DNA from: Ananas comosus
Taxonomy: Eukaryota > Streptophyta > Magnoliopsida > Poales > Bromeliaceae
Direction: 5' to 3'
Assembly (NCBI RefSeq): GCF_001540865.1
Contig: NC_033641.1
Location: 5,161,643-5,225,642 of the forward strand
Length of the DNA: 64,000 nucleotides
Shown here: piece after piece, positions 21,809-32,826 of the stretch
Layout of the letters: each line of letters begins with the position of its first letter
How positions within the stretch are numbered: position 1 is the stretch's first letter
The notes under the pieces: model-generated
The model's database searches: none
What the model was told of the DNA's origin: nothing
Seen by the model: the letters and a program-made list of their open reading frames with translations, nothing else
Translations under genes and position numbers: made by a program

Positions 21809-23191
21809 CTAGTCAGAATCATCTCCTGGAGGTAAATCTGCCCGACAACATCCTAATTTGTCAAAAATCATATTCAACAAGCGCTTCATCTTGCTCACAT
21901 CCTTACGAATCGCAGCTTGTTCTGCAGACAACTTCTGAAGCTCCTCAGATAGACGTTGCTGCTCGCGATACACCGATGAAACGGAAATATCTTCCTCAGA
22001 AATGTCCATAGAAGGACGGGAAGAAGTAGCAGTAGCAGGAGGTGGAGCAGCAGGAGGAGAAGAAGCACGTTGAGATGGGGTACGTAACTGCACCGAGGAC
22101 TTCACAAATGTCCTTTCATTTATCCGACCCAAACTGTGCTCGTATGATGTACAACGAACATCCACTTCACGAAGTCGCAGAATCCTCATGATTATCAAAG
22201 GAAATGGTAACCTCTCATTTTGCCCGGAAGTCTTGATATCTTTTGCCATTCTGCGCCAGATCAGAAACGGAATATTCATGTTAATATTTTTGGCACTTAC
22301 AATATCCGGCCTACCCAAGAGATACATGTACAGAATGCGATCCCATCTCAAGATTTTCGTGTTTGCGAGAGGCATGATGTTGTAGCAAACCACGAAGTTC
22401 AGAAACCTGTACTCCATTTTGAAATCTTTGGACATAACCATAATGCCGTTTGATTCAGTACCCGGCATACAAATAGTGTTCAAGACACGGTTCCAATCGC
22501 GAAGTGAGTCGAACCCGGCCTGCAGATACTCCACTCTGTCAATCTTTGCTTCCATCTCTAGCACCGAAGCTATTGTCTCAGGAGTGATGGATAACTCAAC
22601 ACAACGTACGGAAGTCTTAAATACGTACGGACCGCCGTCGGAGTCACTGAGGTGACCTGCTCTCATGTAAAATTCTCTGATCAACTCCAAGCAATAACCG
22701 GTTTGCTCCGGGAAATCACAAATCTGATGAAGATTTTCCCGTTCAAATAAATCCTGAAAACCCGGCACACAACTAATGATACTGGCCACCCCAACATCTC
22801 GCTCACCAATGCAGTGTTTTGACGAGTACATTGACCGTCGATTAGATGGAACATCCTGAAGACTGTGACGTGGTGGCTCAGAGCCCGGTTCTCGAATTTC
22901 AACACCCCCAGACTTACGACGACCGGGACGCTCAGTCGCCTTTCCTTTTCCTTTGTCCACAGCTTTTCCTTTTCCCTTGCCTTTCGCAGTATCCTTATCC
23001 TTAGCTAATACCTCAGGAACAAAAGTCTCCCAATCCGGCTCGTCCTCCTCAGAATCGTCGCCAGGAGCATATTCGCTCTCTTCATCCTCCGGTTGATACT
23101 CAATCGGCCTTTTAGCTTTTGAGCGTTGTCGCTTACTTCCACGACCACCGCCAACCATAAGAACCACAAGAACAAATAGCCACGAGTACAT
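21809..23191 (-). CDS. Envelope-like ORF of Sirevirus-like element A
   Basis: The preferred start is the Met at 23191 (SKM-YSWLFVLVVLMVGGG), residue 17 of the longest frame, because the homologous gene of element B1 starts with a similar MAFLLVLVLFVLMAG. About 460 residues follow. Layout: one hydrophobic N-terminal segment (signal peptide or anchor), a basic stretch, an acidic stretch rich in Glu/Asp, Lys-Gly repeats, then a conserved core from SSKHCIGER through CLELIREFYM, YLLGRP and NINMNIPFLIW, ending around RLREVDV. A Pro/Ala/Ser-rich part and a C-terminal heptad-like region (coiled coil) follow. Genes in this position are called envelope-like in Sireviruses. I see no sign of a real viral fusion protein (no second membrane anchor, no cleavage site). 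Plant databases carry such sequences as putative plant transposon proteins. Function is unknown. Confidence 0.75.
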   Translation of the reverse strand: MYSWLFVLVVLMVGGGRGSKRQRSKAKRPIEYQPEDEESEYAPGDDSEEDEPDWETFVPEVLAKDKDTAKGKGKGKAVDKGKGKATERPGRRKSGGVEIREPGSEPPRHSLQDVPSNRRSMYSSKHCIGERDVGVASIISCVPGFQDLFERENLHQICDFPEQTGYCLELIREFYMRAGHLSDSDGGPYVFKTSVRCVELSITPETIASVLEMEAKIDRVEYLQAGFDSLRDWNRVLNTICMPGTESNGIMVMSKDFKMEYRFLNFVVCYNIMPLANTKILRWDRILYMYLLGRPDIVSAKNINMNIPFLIWRRMAKDIKTSGQNERLPFPLIIMRILRLREVDVRCTSYEHSLGRINERTFVKSSVQLRTPSQRASSPPAAPPPATATSSRPSMDISEEDISVSSVYREQQRLSEELQKLSAEQAAIRKDVSKMKRLLNMIFDKLGCCRADLPPGDDSD

Positions 23192-23768
23192 TTTCGAAGA
23201 AACCCCTGTCAAACACAATGATTTATATATATTGAACATAAGAACAATCGTTTTGTGATTCCAAAAACTTTAACAAATTGATATGTAATATGCTAGATAA
23301 TCCTAGGGCCACATAACCAAGAAAATCATGAACAAATCAAGCATCAAAAATCAATAAAATCACATTTTTCGAAAAATTGGAAAAATTAGGTTTTGATGAA
23401 GAAAACATAGCAAAACAATCCAAACAACTGTATCAAAGTATGGAATAATGCATGAAAATGTTGACTAACATGTCTAGAGGTAAAATCAGGGCAACAATGA
23501 AGAGATTTAACAACATAATGAGATCAAATCCCCAAAAAAATTGAAAATAAAGCATAAATTCGGATTATAAGACAACAACGAAACAAAATCCGAGAATCAT
23601 ACCAAAATTAAGTGTAAATTGATGAAGAATGGAAGCAAAAGCACCCTAGGGATATTAGAAGCTCTGGAGAGAAGTTTGAACGAAATTGGTAAAGTAAAAA
23701 GACACAGACCGCAAAACCCTTATATCGGTTCGGGCGGAGGGACCGGTCTCTCCAAGTCTGGGACCGGT
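23192..23768 (-). promoter_or_regulatory. Putative own promoter and 5'-UTR intron of the envelope-like gene (element A)
   Basis: On the minus strand two ACCGGT palindromes (plus-strand 23763 and 23742; a degenerate ATCGGT at 23724) are spaced 21 and 18 bp, then GATATAAGG (23718-23726) resembles a TATA box. About 100 nt later there is a GTATGATTC donor-like site (near 23605), then about 390 bp of T-rich sequence. It ends TTGACAG, an acceptor-like site, 14 nt before the start Met. This is the architecture of an LTR U3 repeated inside the element. It is inference from sequence. No transcript evidence is available to me. Confidence 0.5.
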
Positions 23769-24099
23769 CCCAGAGCCAAAACCTGAAAATCTAATTTTCG
23801 TCCAGAATTTTCAGAAATTTTATATAATATTCCCAACATATCCAACAGCAAAAATACACAATATCCATCCCCAAAGACTTTTAATAAAATTTCATAAATA
23901 AATTTTGAAAAAAACAATCTCAAAGATATTCAATTTGGCAAATATTGTTGATCCGAAAATCAAATAAAATTCTTGATAAGTATCAAATAAAATTCCACAC
24001 ATCATGCAAGATCTAGGGATAAATTGTATCATTTTATCATCATATTTGTTAAGAAATTGAATAAATAAATCTCATAATCATGAAATTAAAAGAATATTC

Positions 24100-24400
24100 T
24101 CAACTTGAGTTATGCACATAATTTGAGATAAGAGTGGCTCTTTGAGCATCTTTTAACAAACCACCTTATATCGCCTAGGAGATGTATTAAACATAGTATT
24201 AGAATTTTACCATCTCCACAACACCTCATATTGATTCATTCTTTATTGACTTTTAGCTCATAGAGATATATTGATCATCATGTGGTAGCTGCACACACTG
24301 ACCGGACGACCGAGGTGGTAGCTCTTTCCTATATGTGGTGGTAGTTTTCACACTCCCAGCGGGGATGTAACTCTTTCCACATCTTCAATTTCATAAATTT
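24100..24400 (-). other. Conserved non-coding block between pol and envelope-like gene (element A)
   Basis: Between pol and the envelope-like gene, the segments 'gtggctctttgagcatcttt' (24132), 'ccggacgaccg' (24301), 'ggtggtagctctttcct' (24315) and 'gtaactctttccacatct' (24367) recur in the same order in element B1 at 62078-62280. Sequence around them is not conserved. It contains repeated AGCTACCAC-type units on the minus strand. It could be an RNA structure, an enhancer for the downstream gene, or a splice/export signal. Confidence 0.6.
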
Positions 24401-24789
24401 TCATAGCTAAAATCGGCAAGACTCCCCTTAAATTAGTGCAACCCTCAAGTCAAAAAATATTATCGCAATTTCAAAAATAGAGAAAGATTTATTCATCTCA
24501 AAACTAATAATCAAATAAACAATTGCAATATTCAAAGTTCGAAGCCTGAGGTGCTGAATTTGATTCAATATGTTAAATAAAATTTCAATGATTTGATCGT
24601 TCAAAAATCTGCCAATAAAGAATAACTCTGACAGTGATTAATCAAAAATTAAATATGAAATACTTAAATTCACAGATCAACTAGCAACAGCATACAAGAA
24701 AATCAATCAACCCTCAAATACCGAAAATCATGCAAGAAAAAAAACAGAATATGCAACATGCACATGGTCTGTGGCTCAATAGAATATAT

Positions 24790-26717
24790 CTAGATTGAAG
24801 GATTCATACCAATTGCCTTTCTTAAATGCAGAAAACGCTTTTGATCCAAAGGTTTGGTTAGAATATCGGCAAGTTGATTTTCAGTTGAAATATATTCAAG
24901 TTGTAAAACGTTTGATTCTACCAGTTCTCTTAAAAAATGATATCTTAGTTCAATATGTTTTGTTCGAGAATGTAAAACAGGATTTTTAGAAATATTAATT
25001 GCACTCGTGTTGTCACACAGAATAGTCAGAGTGGTAGAAGGAATCCGATAGTCGCTTAGTAAGCTTTTCATCCAAATTAATTGAGTAGAGCAACTTCCAG
25101 CTGCAATGTATTCAGCTTCTGCAGTGGAAAGAGCAATGCAATTTTGCTTCTTACTGTGCCAAGCGACCAAACAATGTCCGATGTAAAAACAAGCCCCACT
25201 AGTACTTTTCCGATCATCTGCGGAGCCTGCCCAGTCAGCATCCGAGTAGCCGATTAGGTCAAGAGACGTTCCCATAGGATACCATAGTCCATACTCGGTT
25301 GTTCCTTTAACATACCGAATAATCCTTTTAACTGCTTTCAGATGTACTTCCTTAGGATTAGCCTGATAACGAGCACATATTCCAACACTAAACGCAATGT
25401 CAGGTCTGCTCGCAGTCAGATACAAAAGGCTACCAATCATGCTTCTGTATTGTTTCTCATCCACACTCTGACCTTCTGAATTCAATCCCAATCCTTTGTT
25501 GCTTGTACCCATCGGAGTGTCAAAATCCTTTGCACTTTCTAATCCGAATTTCTTAACTAGTTCCTTCGCATACTTTGTCTGTGACAAATGAATTCCATCT
25601 TTTGATTGTTTGACTTGAAGCCCGAGGAAATAATTAAGTTCTCCCATCATTGACATCTCAAACTCACTGGTCATTAACTTTGCAAAATCAGCGGCATCCT
25701 TATCTTTAGTAGCCCCAAAAACTATGTCATCCACATATATTTGTGCTACAATGAAATTATCCTTCAGGTGTTTCACAAAAAGAGTTCTATCTGCTCCCCC
25801 TCGGTTATAGCCCTTTTCCAAAAGATATTTTGTCAAGCGTTCGTACCATGCTCGCGGAGCTTGTTTTAGTCCATAAAGTGCCTTTTTCAGTCGAAAAACG
25901 TGATTTGGAAATTTTGAGTCTATAAAACCTTTCGGTTGTTCAACATAAACTTCCTCTTTTAAAAATCCATTTAAAAACGCACTTTTGACATCCATTTGAA
26001 AGAGCGTGATTTTAAAATGACAAGCAATCGCGAACAAGATACGAATAGATTCAAGACGGGCAACCGGAGCAAAGGTTTCTTCAAAGTCTATCCCCTCAAT
26101 TTGAGAGTACCCCTGAGCCACAAGTCTAGCTTTGTTCAGCACAATAGTACCATCTTCATTTTTCTTATTTTTAAAGATCCATTTGGTACCAATAATGTGT
26201 TGTTGCTCAGGACGAGGCACCAATTCCCATACATCATTGCGAACAAATTGACCAAGTTCTTCTTGCATGGCATTTATCCAATATTCATCAACAAGAGCTT
26301 CGTCGACATTCTTTGGCTCGATCAAAGAAACATAATATGCAAATTCACATTGTAACTGACTTCTTATTCGCACATCAACATTAGGATCCCGAATCACATT
26401 TGATAAAGGATGATCTCTTGACTCTGTCAGGGGGGTAGTCTCTGTACTCGGGATTTCAGCCGTGCTGTTTTGTGGCTCAGATGAATCATTTGATGCAATA
26501 TTTTCAGAAGATGCAATGGAATTATCAGGTGTAGAAATATCATCATTCACAGGCATTACAAACGGAGAATCATTATCATCGTCATTCATCAAAGAGTTAG
26601 AAGAACCATTCACAGAAGAACTTACAGAAGAAGCTTCATCTACTTTTATATTGATAGACTCTATCACCGTCTTAGATCGTAAATTGTACGCACGATAAGC
26701 ACGACTTGTAGTAGAAT
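24790..26717 (-). CDS. Ty1-copia pol, reverse transcriptase and RNase H part (element A)
   Basis: Minus-strand continuation of gag-pol from 44962 after the CACTA insertion; stop at 24790. It contains a linker rich in Ser/Asn/Asp, then reverse transcriptase with [11 protein letters not shown], the [12 protein letters not shown] block and the catalytic YVDDIVFG. The connection and RNase H part carry the YSDADWAG aspartates, the AEAEYIAA block and a [16 protein letters not shown] C-terminus. No stops interrupt it. This part starts with the target duplication AAT (26715-26717). Removal of 26718-41709 plus one AAT gives 5178 nt, exactly 1726 codons, so the frame across the insertion is preserved. 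Confidence 0.9.
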
Positions 26718-27898
26718 CACTACAGGAAATTAGTTAAAAGGCGGCACTTTTTTAGCGGCTTTTTGAATTGGGCCGGCCCAAAATAGTAACCCAAATTATA
26801 TATTTCTACTCTATTTATCTGGGCCTAGCCCATAAGTAAGGAGCTCCTTCTCTTTCTCTCTCTCTCTCTCTCAAGGCCCAAATTACCCATTTCTCTGTTT
26901 CTCTCTCTCCCTCTCTCCCTCTTCTACACAGACCCAAAGCCCCCTTGAGCTACCTCGACCTTTTTCCCTCGCAGATCGAATTCCCACATCGTCTCCTCCA
27001 ACCTCTTCCTCTTTAGGGTTTTCTCCTCAATCATTTTCTAGGGTTTTAGACTCATCCGCTCCTCTCAACCTCACACGCGATGGCCGGATTGGGAAGGATC
27101 GTTTGCCGAGGCGATCCCCCTTGAGCTCGCACATGATCGTTGCTTGGGAGGACCTTTGCCGAGGTGATTCCTCTTGAGCTCGCACGCAATCCTCACTTGG
27201 GAGGACCTTCGTCGAGTCACACGAGATCGCCGCTTGGGAGGACCTTCGCCGAGTAGCACGCGATCGCCGCTTGGGAGGAATCGTTCCTCCACCTTCATCA
27301 TCCCTTCTTTCGCACTATTTTTTTTGGGTAAGTTTTGATCATTTTTTAATTTTTTTTCATTTTTAATTATCATTTGTGCATATAATCTGTTTGTTTATAT
27401 TAATCTTTATCTAGTTTTTTTTATTTTTAATTAGTTTTTTTTTATTTTTAATTAACTTCTGGTTCAACTAATCAAATCCACCAACATTTGGAGAATTGTG
27501 ACTATGACCGATTAGTATTTAGCTAGCTTGCAAATCCACATTTTTAATCTATATTCTTCACCATTATTGGCTTGATTATTGCAGATTAACAGCTAACTAG
27601 CATTCCCATCCCTGTCTTAGCCGAAATAAACATCTTGTCCAGCTTGATTATTGCGCTCCTCTAGAAGTTCCATTTCAATTTCATTGAACAAAGAGAGGGC
27701 TCACAAGATTTAATATATCTATGCATATATATAAATAGTGGTTTAGGTTGGGTTTAAAGGAAAGAGAATTAGTCAAAGTATTAATGGAGGCAATATATTA
27801 TTAATTATTATTATTATTATTATTATTATTATTTAATTGGGTCCCATACATTTTGTGAATTATTGTATTGAGGTCCTTTGATTGTCTCCTTGTAGGAT
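26718..27898 (+). repeat. CACTA left end, first copy
   Basis: Almost identical to 30718-31898 (offset 4000 bp; only a few base differences seen, for example A/G near 27349). It includes terminal repeat, promoter-like region and 5' leader, but then switches to gypsy LTR sequence at about 27899, so this copy lacks a gene. Confidence 0.9.
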
Positions 27899-29125
27899 GC
27901 GATACTGCAACTGCGCCTCAACCGTGCTCCGCTTCGCAGCCCCGAAAATTATAGGTCTTCGGTTATGTGCCACGATGCCTCAAATCCATTTCCATGATTT
28001 TACGACGTCGCCTCGACCCTCCCGGCGGACCCGAAGCCTAAACGTCCATTTCTTTAATAACTTTGTAACGGCTCGTCGGATTGCCGAACCGTCTTCGCCA
28101 ACGCGTTTCGGTATCTAGCAATTAGGTTTACGAAGGGTCAAATGAGATCAAACCCTCATATTTTGAAAGTTTGCATTTTGGAGCCCTAGGTTACAACTAT
28201 GCAAGAAATCACTAAATTGATCCATGATTCAAGCATTAATCATCTAGATAGCATGCTAGGACTCCTCTAAATCCATTTATAAGGTGTTTAAACCAAGCAT
28301 TAAAGATCTACCATTAATGGGCTCAAGAAGCTCACCTCAAAATGAGCTCCAAACCATGGAGAAGATGAAGAAGACGAAGGCGATCCACCTCCAAGCTTCA
28401 ATCTCCACCAAATCTATTCTTTTTGGGAGAGATTTAGAGAGAGAAAGAGAGGGTTTTCTCTTCTCCTTCCATGCATGTGTGGGTGTGTGCGTGTGGTGTG
28501 TGCGGTTGGGGCAGCCACGGTTGGGAGGAGAAGAAGAAAAGGAGTTTTAAACCCTTTTTACCATTTTGCCCCTCAACTACGCACTATTCACTTCAGGCAG
28601 TTTACTTTTCGCCGGAGCCCTTCTGAACGTCCGTTTGAACTCAAATTTGACAGGCATGCTCGGTTTTACTTAATAAGTCCAAATAAATTTTAATATTTCA
28701 GTTTCGACCCCGTTTGGTCACTGAAAACTGTGCCGAACTGCAATCTTTATCAGATAGCTTTCGGATCCTATTTCTCTCTCTACGGGTGTCAGAAAAATAT
28801 GAAACTTTAAATCTAGCCTCATAAAAATATTTCTGACATTCTCGCAAATTTTCATAATTTTCTGAGACTGTACATTTTTTGCTAATTTATCAGTCCCGTT
28901 TCCAACAGAAAATTCTAAATCTTCTGTTTGCAGTCCAATTTCAGCACAAGTCATTTCTGACTTATGTTTTACTCCTCTAAATCTAATAAAAATAGTATCT
29001 CACACTACTTTTATTTATTTTTATTTTTATATTTAAAATCCGGTATGTTACATTCCACCGCAACTTCACCGGAACCATTTAAATGTATACCGTGACTTCA
29101 TGATTTTAGAAGTTCGGTATGTTAC
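27899..29125 (-). mobile_element. Ty3-gypsy LTR fragment inside the CACTA, antisense
   Basis: On the minus strand it begins TGTAACATACCG at 29125 (LTR C starts TGTAATATACCG). It contains the leader segment around 28060-28130 homologous to LTR G (57905-57965: 'gccgaaccg', 'cttcgccaacgcgt', 'ctagcaattaggttta'). It stops abruptly at 27899, so U5 is missing. A second TGTAACATACCG lies at 29044-29055. No internal gypsy sequence accompanies it. It sits exactly between the two copies of the duplicated block. Confidence 0.75.
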
Positions 29126-30717
29126 AGAAAGAGCAATACAATTTTGCTTCTTACTGTGCCAAGCAACCAAACAATGTCCAATGTAAAAGCAAGCTCCACT
29201 AGTACTTTTCCGATCATCTGCGGACCCTGCCCAATCAGCATCCGAGTAGCCGATTAGGTCAAGAGATGTTCCCATTGGATACCAGAGGCCATACTCGGTT
29301 GTTCCTTTAACATACCGAATGATTCTTTTCACTGCTTTTAGATGTACTTCCTTAGGGTTAGCCTGATAACGAGCACAAATTCCAACACTAAACGCAATAT
29401 CTGGTCTGCTTGCAGTCAAGCACAATAGGCTACCAATCATGCTCCTGTATTGTTTCTCATCCACACTCTGACCTTCTGAATTCAATCCCAGTCCTTTGTT
29501 GCTTGTACCCATTGGAGTATCAAAATTCTTTGCATTTTCTAATCCAAATTTCTTAACTAATTCCTTCGCATACTTTGTCTGTGACAAATGAATTCCATCT
29601 TTTGATTGTCTGACTTGAAGCCCGAGGAAATAATTAAGCTCCCCCATCATTGACATCTCAAACTCACTGGTCATTAACTTTGCAAAATCAGCGGCATCCT
29701 TATCTTTAGTAGCCCCAAAAACTATGTCATCCACATATATTTGTGCTACAATGAAATTATCCTTTAGGTGTTTCACAAAAAGAGTTCTATCTGCTCCCCC
29801 TCGGTTATAGCCCTTTTCCAAAAAATATTTTGTCAAGCGTTCGTACCATACTCGCGGAGCTTGTTTTAGTCCATAAAGTGCCTTTTTCAGTCGAAAAACG
29901 TGATTTGGAAATTTTGAGTCTATAAAACCTTTCGGTTGTTCAACATAAACTTCCTCTTTTAAAAATCCATTTAAAAACGCACTTTTGACATCCATTTGAA
30001 AGAGCGTGATTTTAAAATGGCAAGCAATCGCGAACAAGATACGAATAGATTCAAGACGGGCAACCGGAGCAAAGGTTTCTTCAAAGTCTATCCCCTCAAT
30101 TTGAGAGTACCCCTGAGCCACAAGTCTAGCTTTGTTCCGCACAATAGTACCATCTTCATTTTTCTTATTCTTAAAGATCCATTTGGTACCAATAATGTGT
30201 TGTTGCTCAGGACGAGGCACCAATTCCCATACATCATTGCGAACAAATTGACCAAGTTCTTCTTGCATGGCATTTATCCAATATTCATCAACAAGAGCTT
30301 CGTCGACATTCTTTGGCTCGATCAAAGAAACATAATATGCAAATTCACATTGTAACTGACTTCTTATTCGCACATCAACATTAGGATCCCGAATCACATT
30401 TGATAAAGGATGATCTCTTGACTCTGTCAGGGGGGTAGTCTCTGTACTCGGGATTTCAGCCGTGCTGTTTTGTGGCTCAGATGAATCATTTGATGCAATA
30501 TTTTCAGAAGATGCAATGGAATTATCAGGTGTAGAAATATCATCATTCACAGGCATTACAAACGGAGAATCATTATCATCGTCATTCATCAAAGAGTTAG
30601 AAGAACCATTCACAGAAGAACTTACAGAAGAAGCTTCATCTACTTTTATATTGATAGACTCTATCACCGTCTTAGATCGTAAATTGTACGCACGATAAGC
30701 ACGACTTGTAGTAGAAT
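29126..30717 (-). pseudogene. Second, truncated copy of copia reverse transcriptase/RNase H
   Basis: Duplicate of 25126-26717 at an offset of 4000 bp. The frame is open from the CACTA edge through YVDDIVFG and the YSDADWAG block, but ends at about 29126 inside RNase H where the gypsy LTR begins, so the C-terminus is lost. By eye, the part 29160-29650 differs from copy 1 at about 7% of sites, including amino-acid changes (K to R, S to N, Y to C). From 29650 to the CACTA edge there are only about six differences. Confidence 0.85.
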
Positions 30718-31898
30718 CACTACAGGAAATTAGTTAAAAGGCGGCACTTTTTTAGCGGCTTTTTGAATTGGGCCGGCCCAAAATAGTAACCCAAATTATA
30801 TATTTCTACTCTATTTATCTGGGCCTAGCCCATAAGTAAGGAGCTCCTTCTCTTTCTCTCTCTCTCTCTCTCAAGGCCCAAATTACCCATTTCTCTGTTT
30901 CTCTCTCTCCCTCTCTCCCTCTTCTACACAGACCCAAAGCCCCCTTGAGCTACCTCGACCTTTTTCCCTCGCAGATCGAATTCCCACATCGTCTCCTCCA
31001 ACCTCTTCCTCTTTAGGGTTTTCTCCTCAATCATTTTCTAGGGTTTTAGACTCATCCGCTCCTCTCAACCTCACACGCGATGGCCGGATTGGGAAGGATC
31101 GTTTGCCGAGGCGATCCCCCTTGAGCTCGCACATGATCGTTGCTTGGGAGGACCTTTGCCGAGGTGATTCCTCTTGAGCTCGCACGCAATCCTCACTTGG
31201 GAGGACCTTCGTCGAGTCACACGAGATCGCCGCTTGGGAGGACCTTCGCCGAGTAGCACGCGATCGCCGCTTGGGAGGAATCGTTCCTCCACCTTCATCA
31301 TCCCTTCTTTCGCACTATTTTTTTTGGGTAAGTTTTGATCATTTTTTGATTTTTTTTCATTTTTAATTATCATTTGTGCATATAATCTGTTTGTTTATAT
31401 TAATCTTTATCTAGTTTTTTTTATTTTTAATTAGTTTTTTTTTATTTTTAATTAACTTCTGGTTCAACTAATCAAATCCACCAACATTTGGAGAATTGTG
31501 ACTATGACCGATTAGTATTTAGCTAGCTTGCAAATCCACATTTTTAATCTATATTCTTCACCATTATTGGCTTGATTATTGCAGATTAACAGCTAACTAG
31601 CATTCCCATCCCTGTCTTAGCCGAAATAAACATCTTGTCCAGCTTGATTATTGCGCTCCTCTAGAAGTTCCATTTCAATTTCATTGAACAAAGAGAGGGC
31701 TCACAAGATTTAATATATCTATGCATATATATAAATAGTGGTTTAGGTTGGGTTTAAAGGAAAGAGAATTAGTCAAAGTATTAATGGAGGCAATATATTA
31801 TTAATTATTATTATTATTATTATTATTATTATTTAATTGGGTCCCATACATTTTGTGAATTATTGTATTGAGGTCCTTTGATTGTCTCCTTGTAGGAT
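30718..31898 (+). repeat. CACTA left end, second copy (joined to the transposase genes)
   Basis: Terminal CACTACAGG, sub-terminal GCGGC motifs, the palindrome GGGCCGGCCC, then CT-rich leader. This copy continues without break into the region upstream of the TNP2-type gene. An ATT microsatellite lies at 31802-31832. At 31893-31908 the CTTGTAGGATG unit is repeated twice, just where the first copy breaks off. Confidence 0.9.
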
Positions 31899-32826
31899 GC
31901 TTGTAGGATGGCATATGGCTGCCATTCGCACATGTTAGGGAAAAAAGGGAAAAGAAATTACAATAGAGGACAACATATATAAAAGTTTATGCTCCACACA
32001 TGCATGGAAATAGCACATTGCCTACCACTCATATATATTACTAGTTTATTACCACATCCAGTTCTTAAATATTTTATCCAAAAAAATTAAAAGCTTCACT
32101 AATTAAGTAACTCAAAATTTTCCAAGTGCGGCATTGGCAATAAGTTTTCCTCCTAGTGTTGTTGTGTTCACGTGGTCATAACAAGAGGTTTTAATGAGGT
32201 GTTGGGATATTCATTTTATTTTTGTTGTATTTTTTCAAATGTGCCAAGAGAATATATTATGTAATTATTGGGATAGGCAAATGGCGCAGAGATTTTATAC
32301 TAAAAATTTGTATACTTGTGTACACAATATTATTGTATTGGGTTTATGCATGTGCCATGAAATATATTATTGGATATGTTTTAGGTTCTATAAAGTGCAT
32401 TTTATTCTTGTAATGATTAGCATCAATTTGTGCTTTCACTGGTTGTGTTTGTGCTTTCATTGGTTGTATTTTGGATAACTTGAATACTATAGTTTTTTTG
32501 AGTTAAATTGTGCATGCCTTTTCTTTGCTCGTAAAATATCCAATGCAACTAAATGTTTGGTTTAAGTAAAAATTTGACACAAGTATCTCGCTTAACTTCT
32601 TATAATATTTTTAGTGTAAGGCAATTGGCTTCAAACTACAAACCATTTATGCTTGAAATAGTCAGTAGTATTCTACGTAGTTACAGTATGATTCTTGACC
32701 AAAAAATATAAAAAAGAGTAATCCTATCTGTAGTAAGGTATGTTTGAAGCTAGCATTCCAGTATTAGTAAGTTGTTTTGTACTGACCCCTTATTGTGTAT
32801 TTGTTTTTCGTCTGTTGAAAAATTAG
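31000..32826 (+). promoter_or_regulatory. CACTA leader with about 40-bp tandem repeats and putative 5'-UTR intron
   Basis: Between 31110 and 31285 there are four imperfect repeats built around 'cttgggaggaccttcgccgag' and 'cacgcgatcgccg'. A GG|GTAAGTTTT donor-like site follows at 31328, and a TTAG acceptor-like site lies directly before the TNP2 start ATG at 32827. The leader may thus be spliced to the gene over about 1.5 kb. The repeats resemble multiple short binding sites but no factor can be named. Confidence 0.5.

Noticed and set aside
21700..22011. Plus-strand frame with His-rich start
   Set aside because: CAT repeat followed by antisense of the envelope-like gene.
23189..23239. Upstream start codon of the envelope-like gene of element A (16 extra residues)
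   Set aside because: It lies before an acceptor-like TTGACAG and is not matched in element B1. The Met at 23191 precedes the shared hydrophobic segment.
25996..26355. Plus-strand frame of 119 codons (again at 29996-30355)
   Set aside because: Antisense of copia reverse transcriptase. It is conserved between copies only because the region is duplicated.
31079..31373. ATGGCCGGATTGGG start and short frames on either strand in the CACTA leader
   Set aside because: The plus frame stops after a few codons and the minus frame of 100 aa runs over tandem repeats. Treated as leader sequence.
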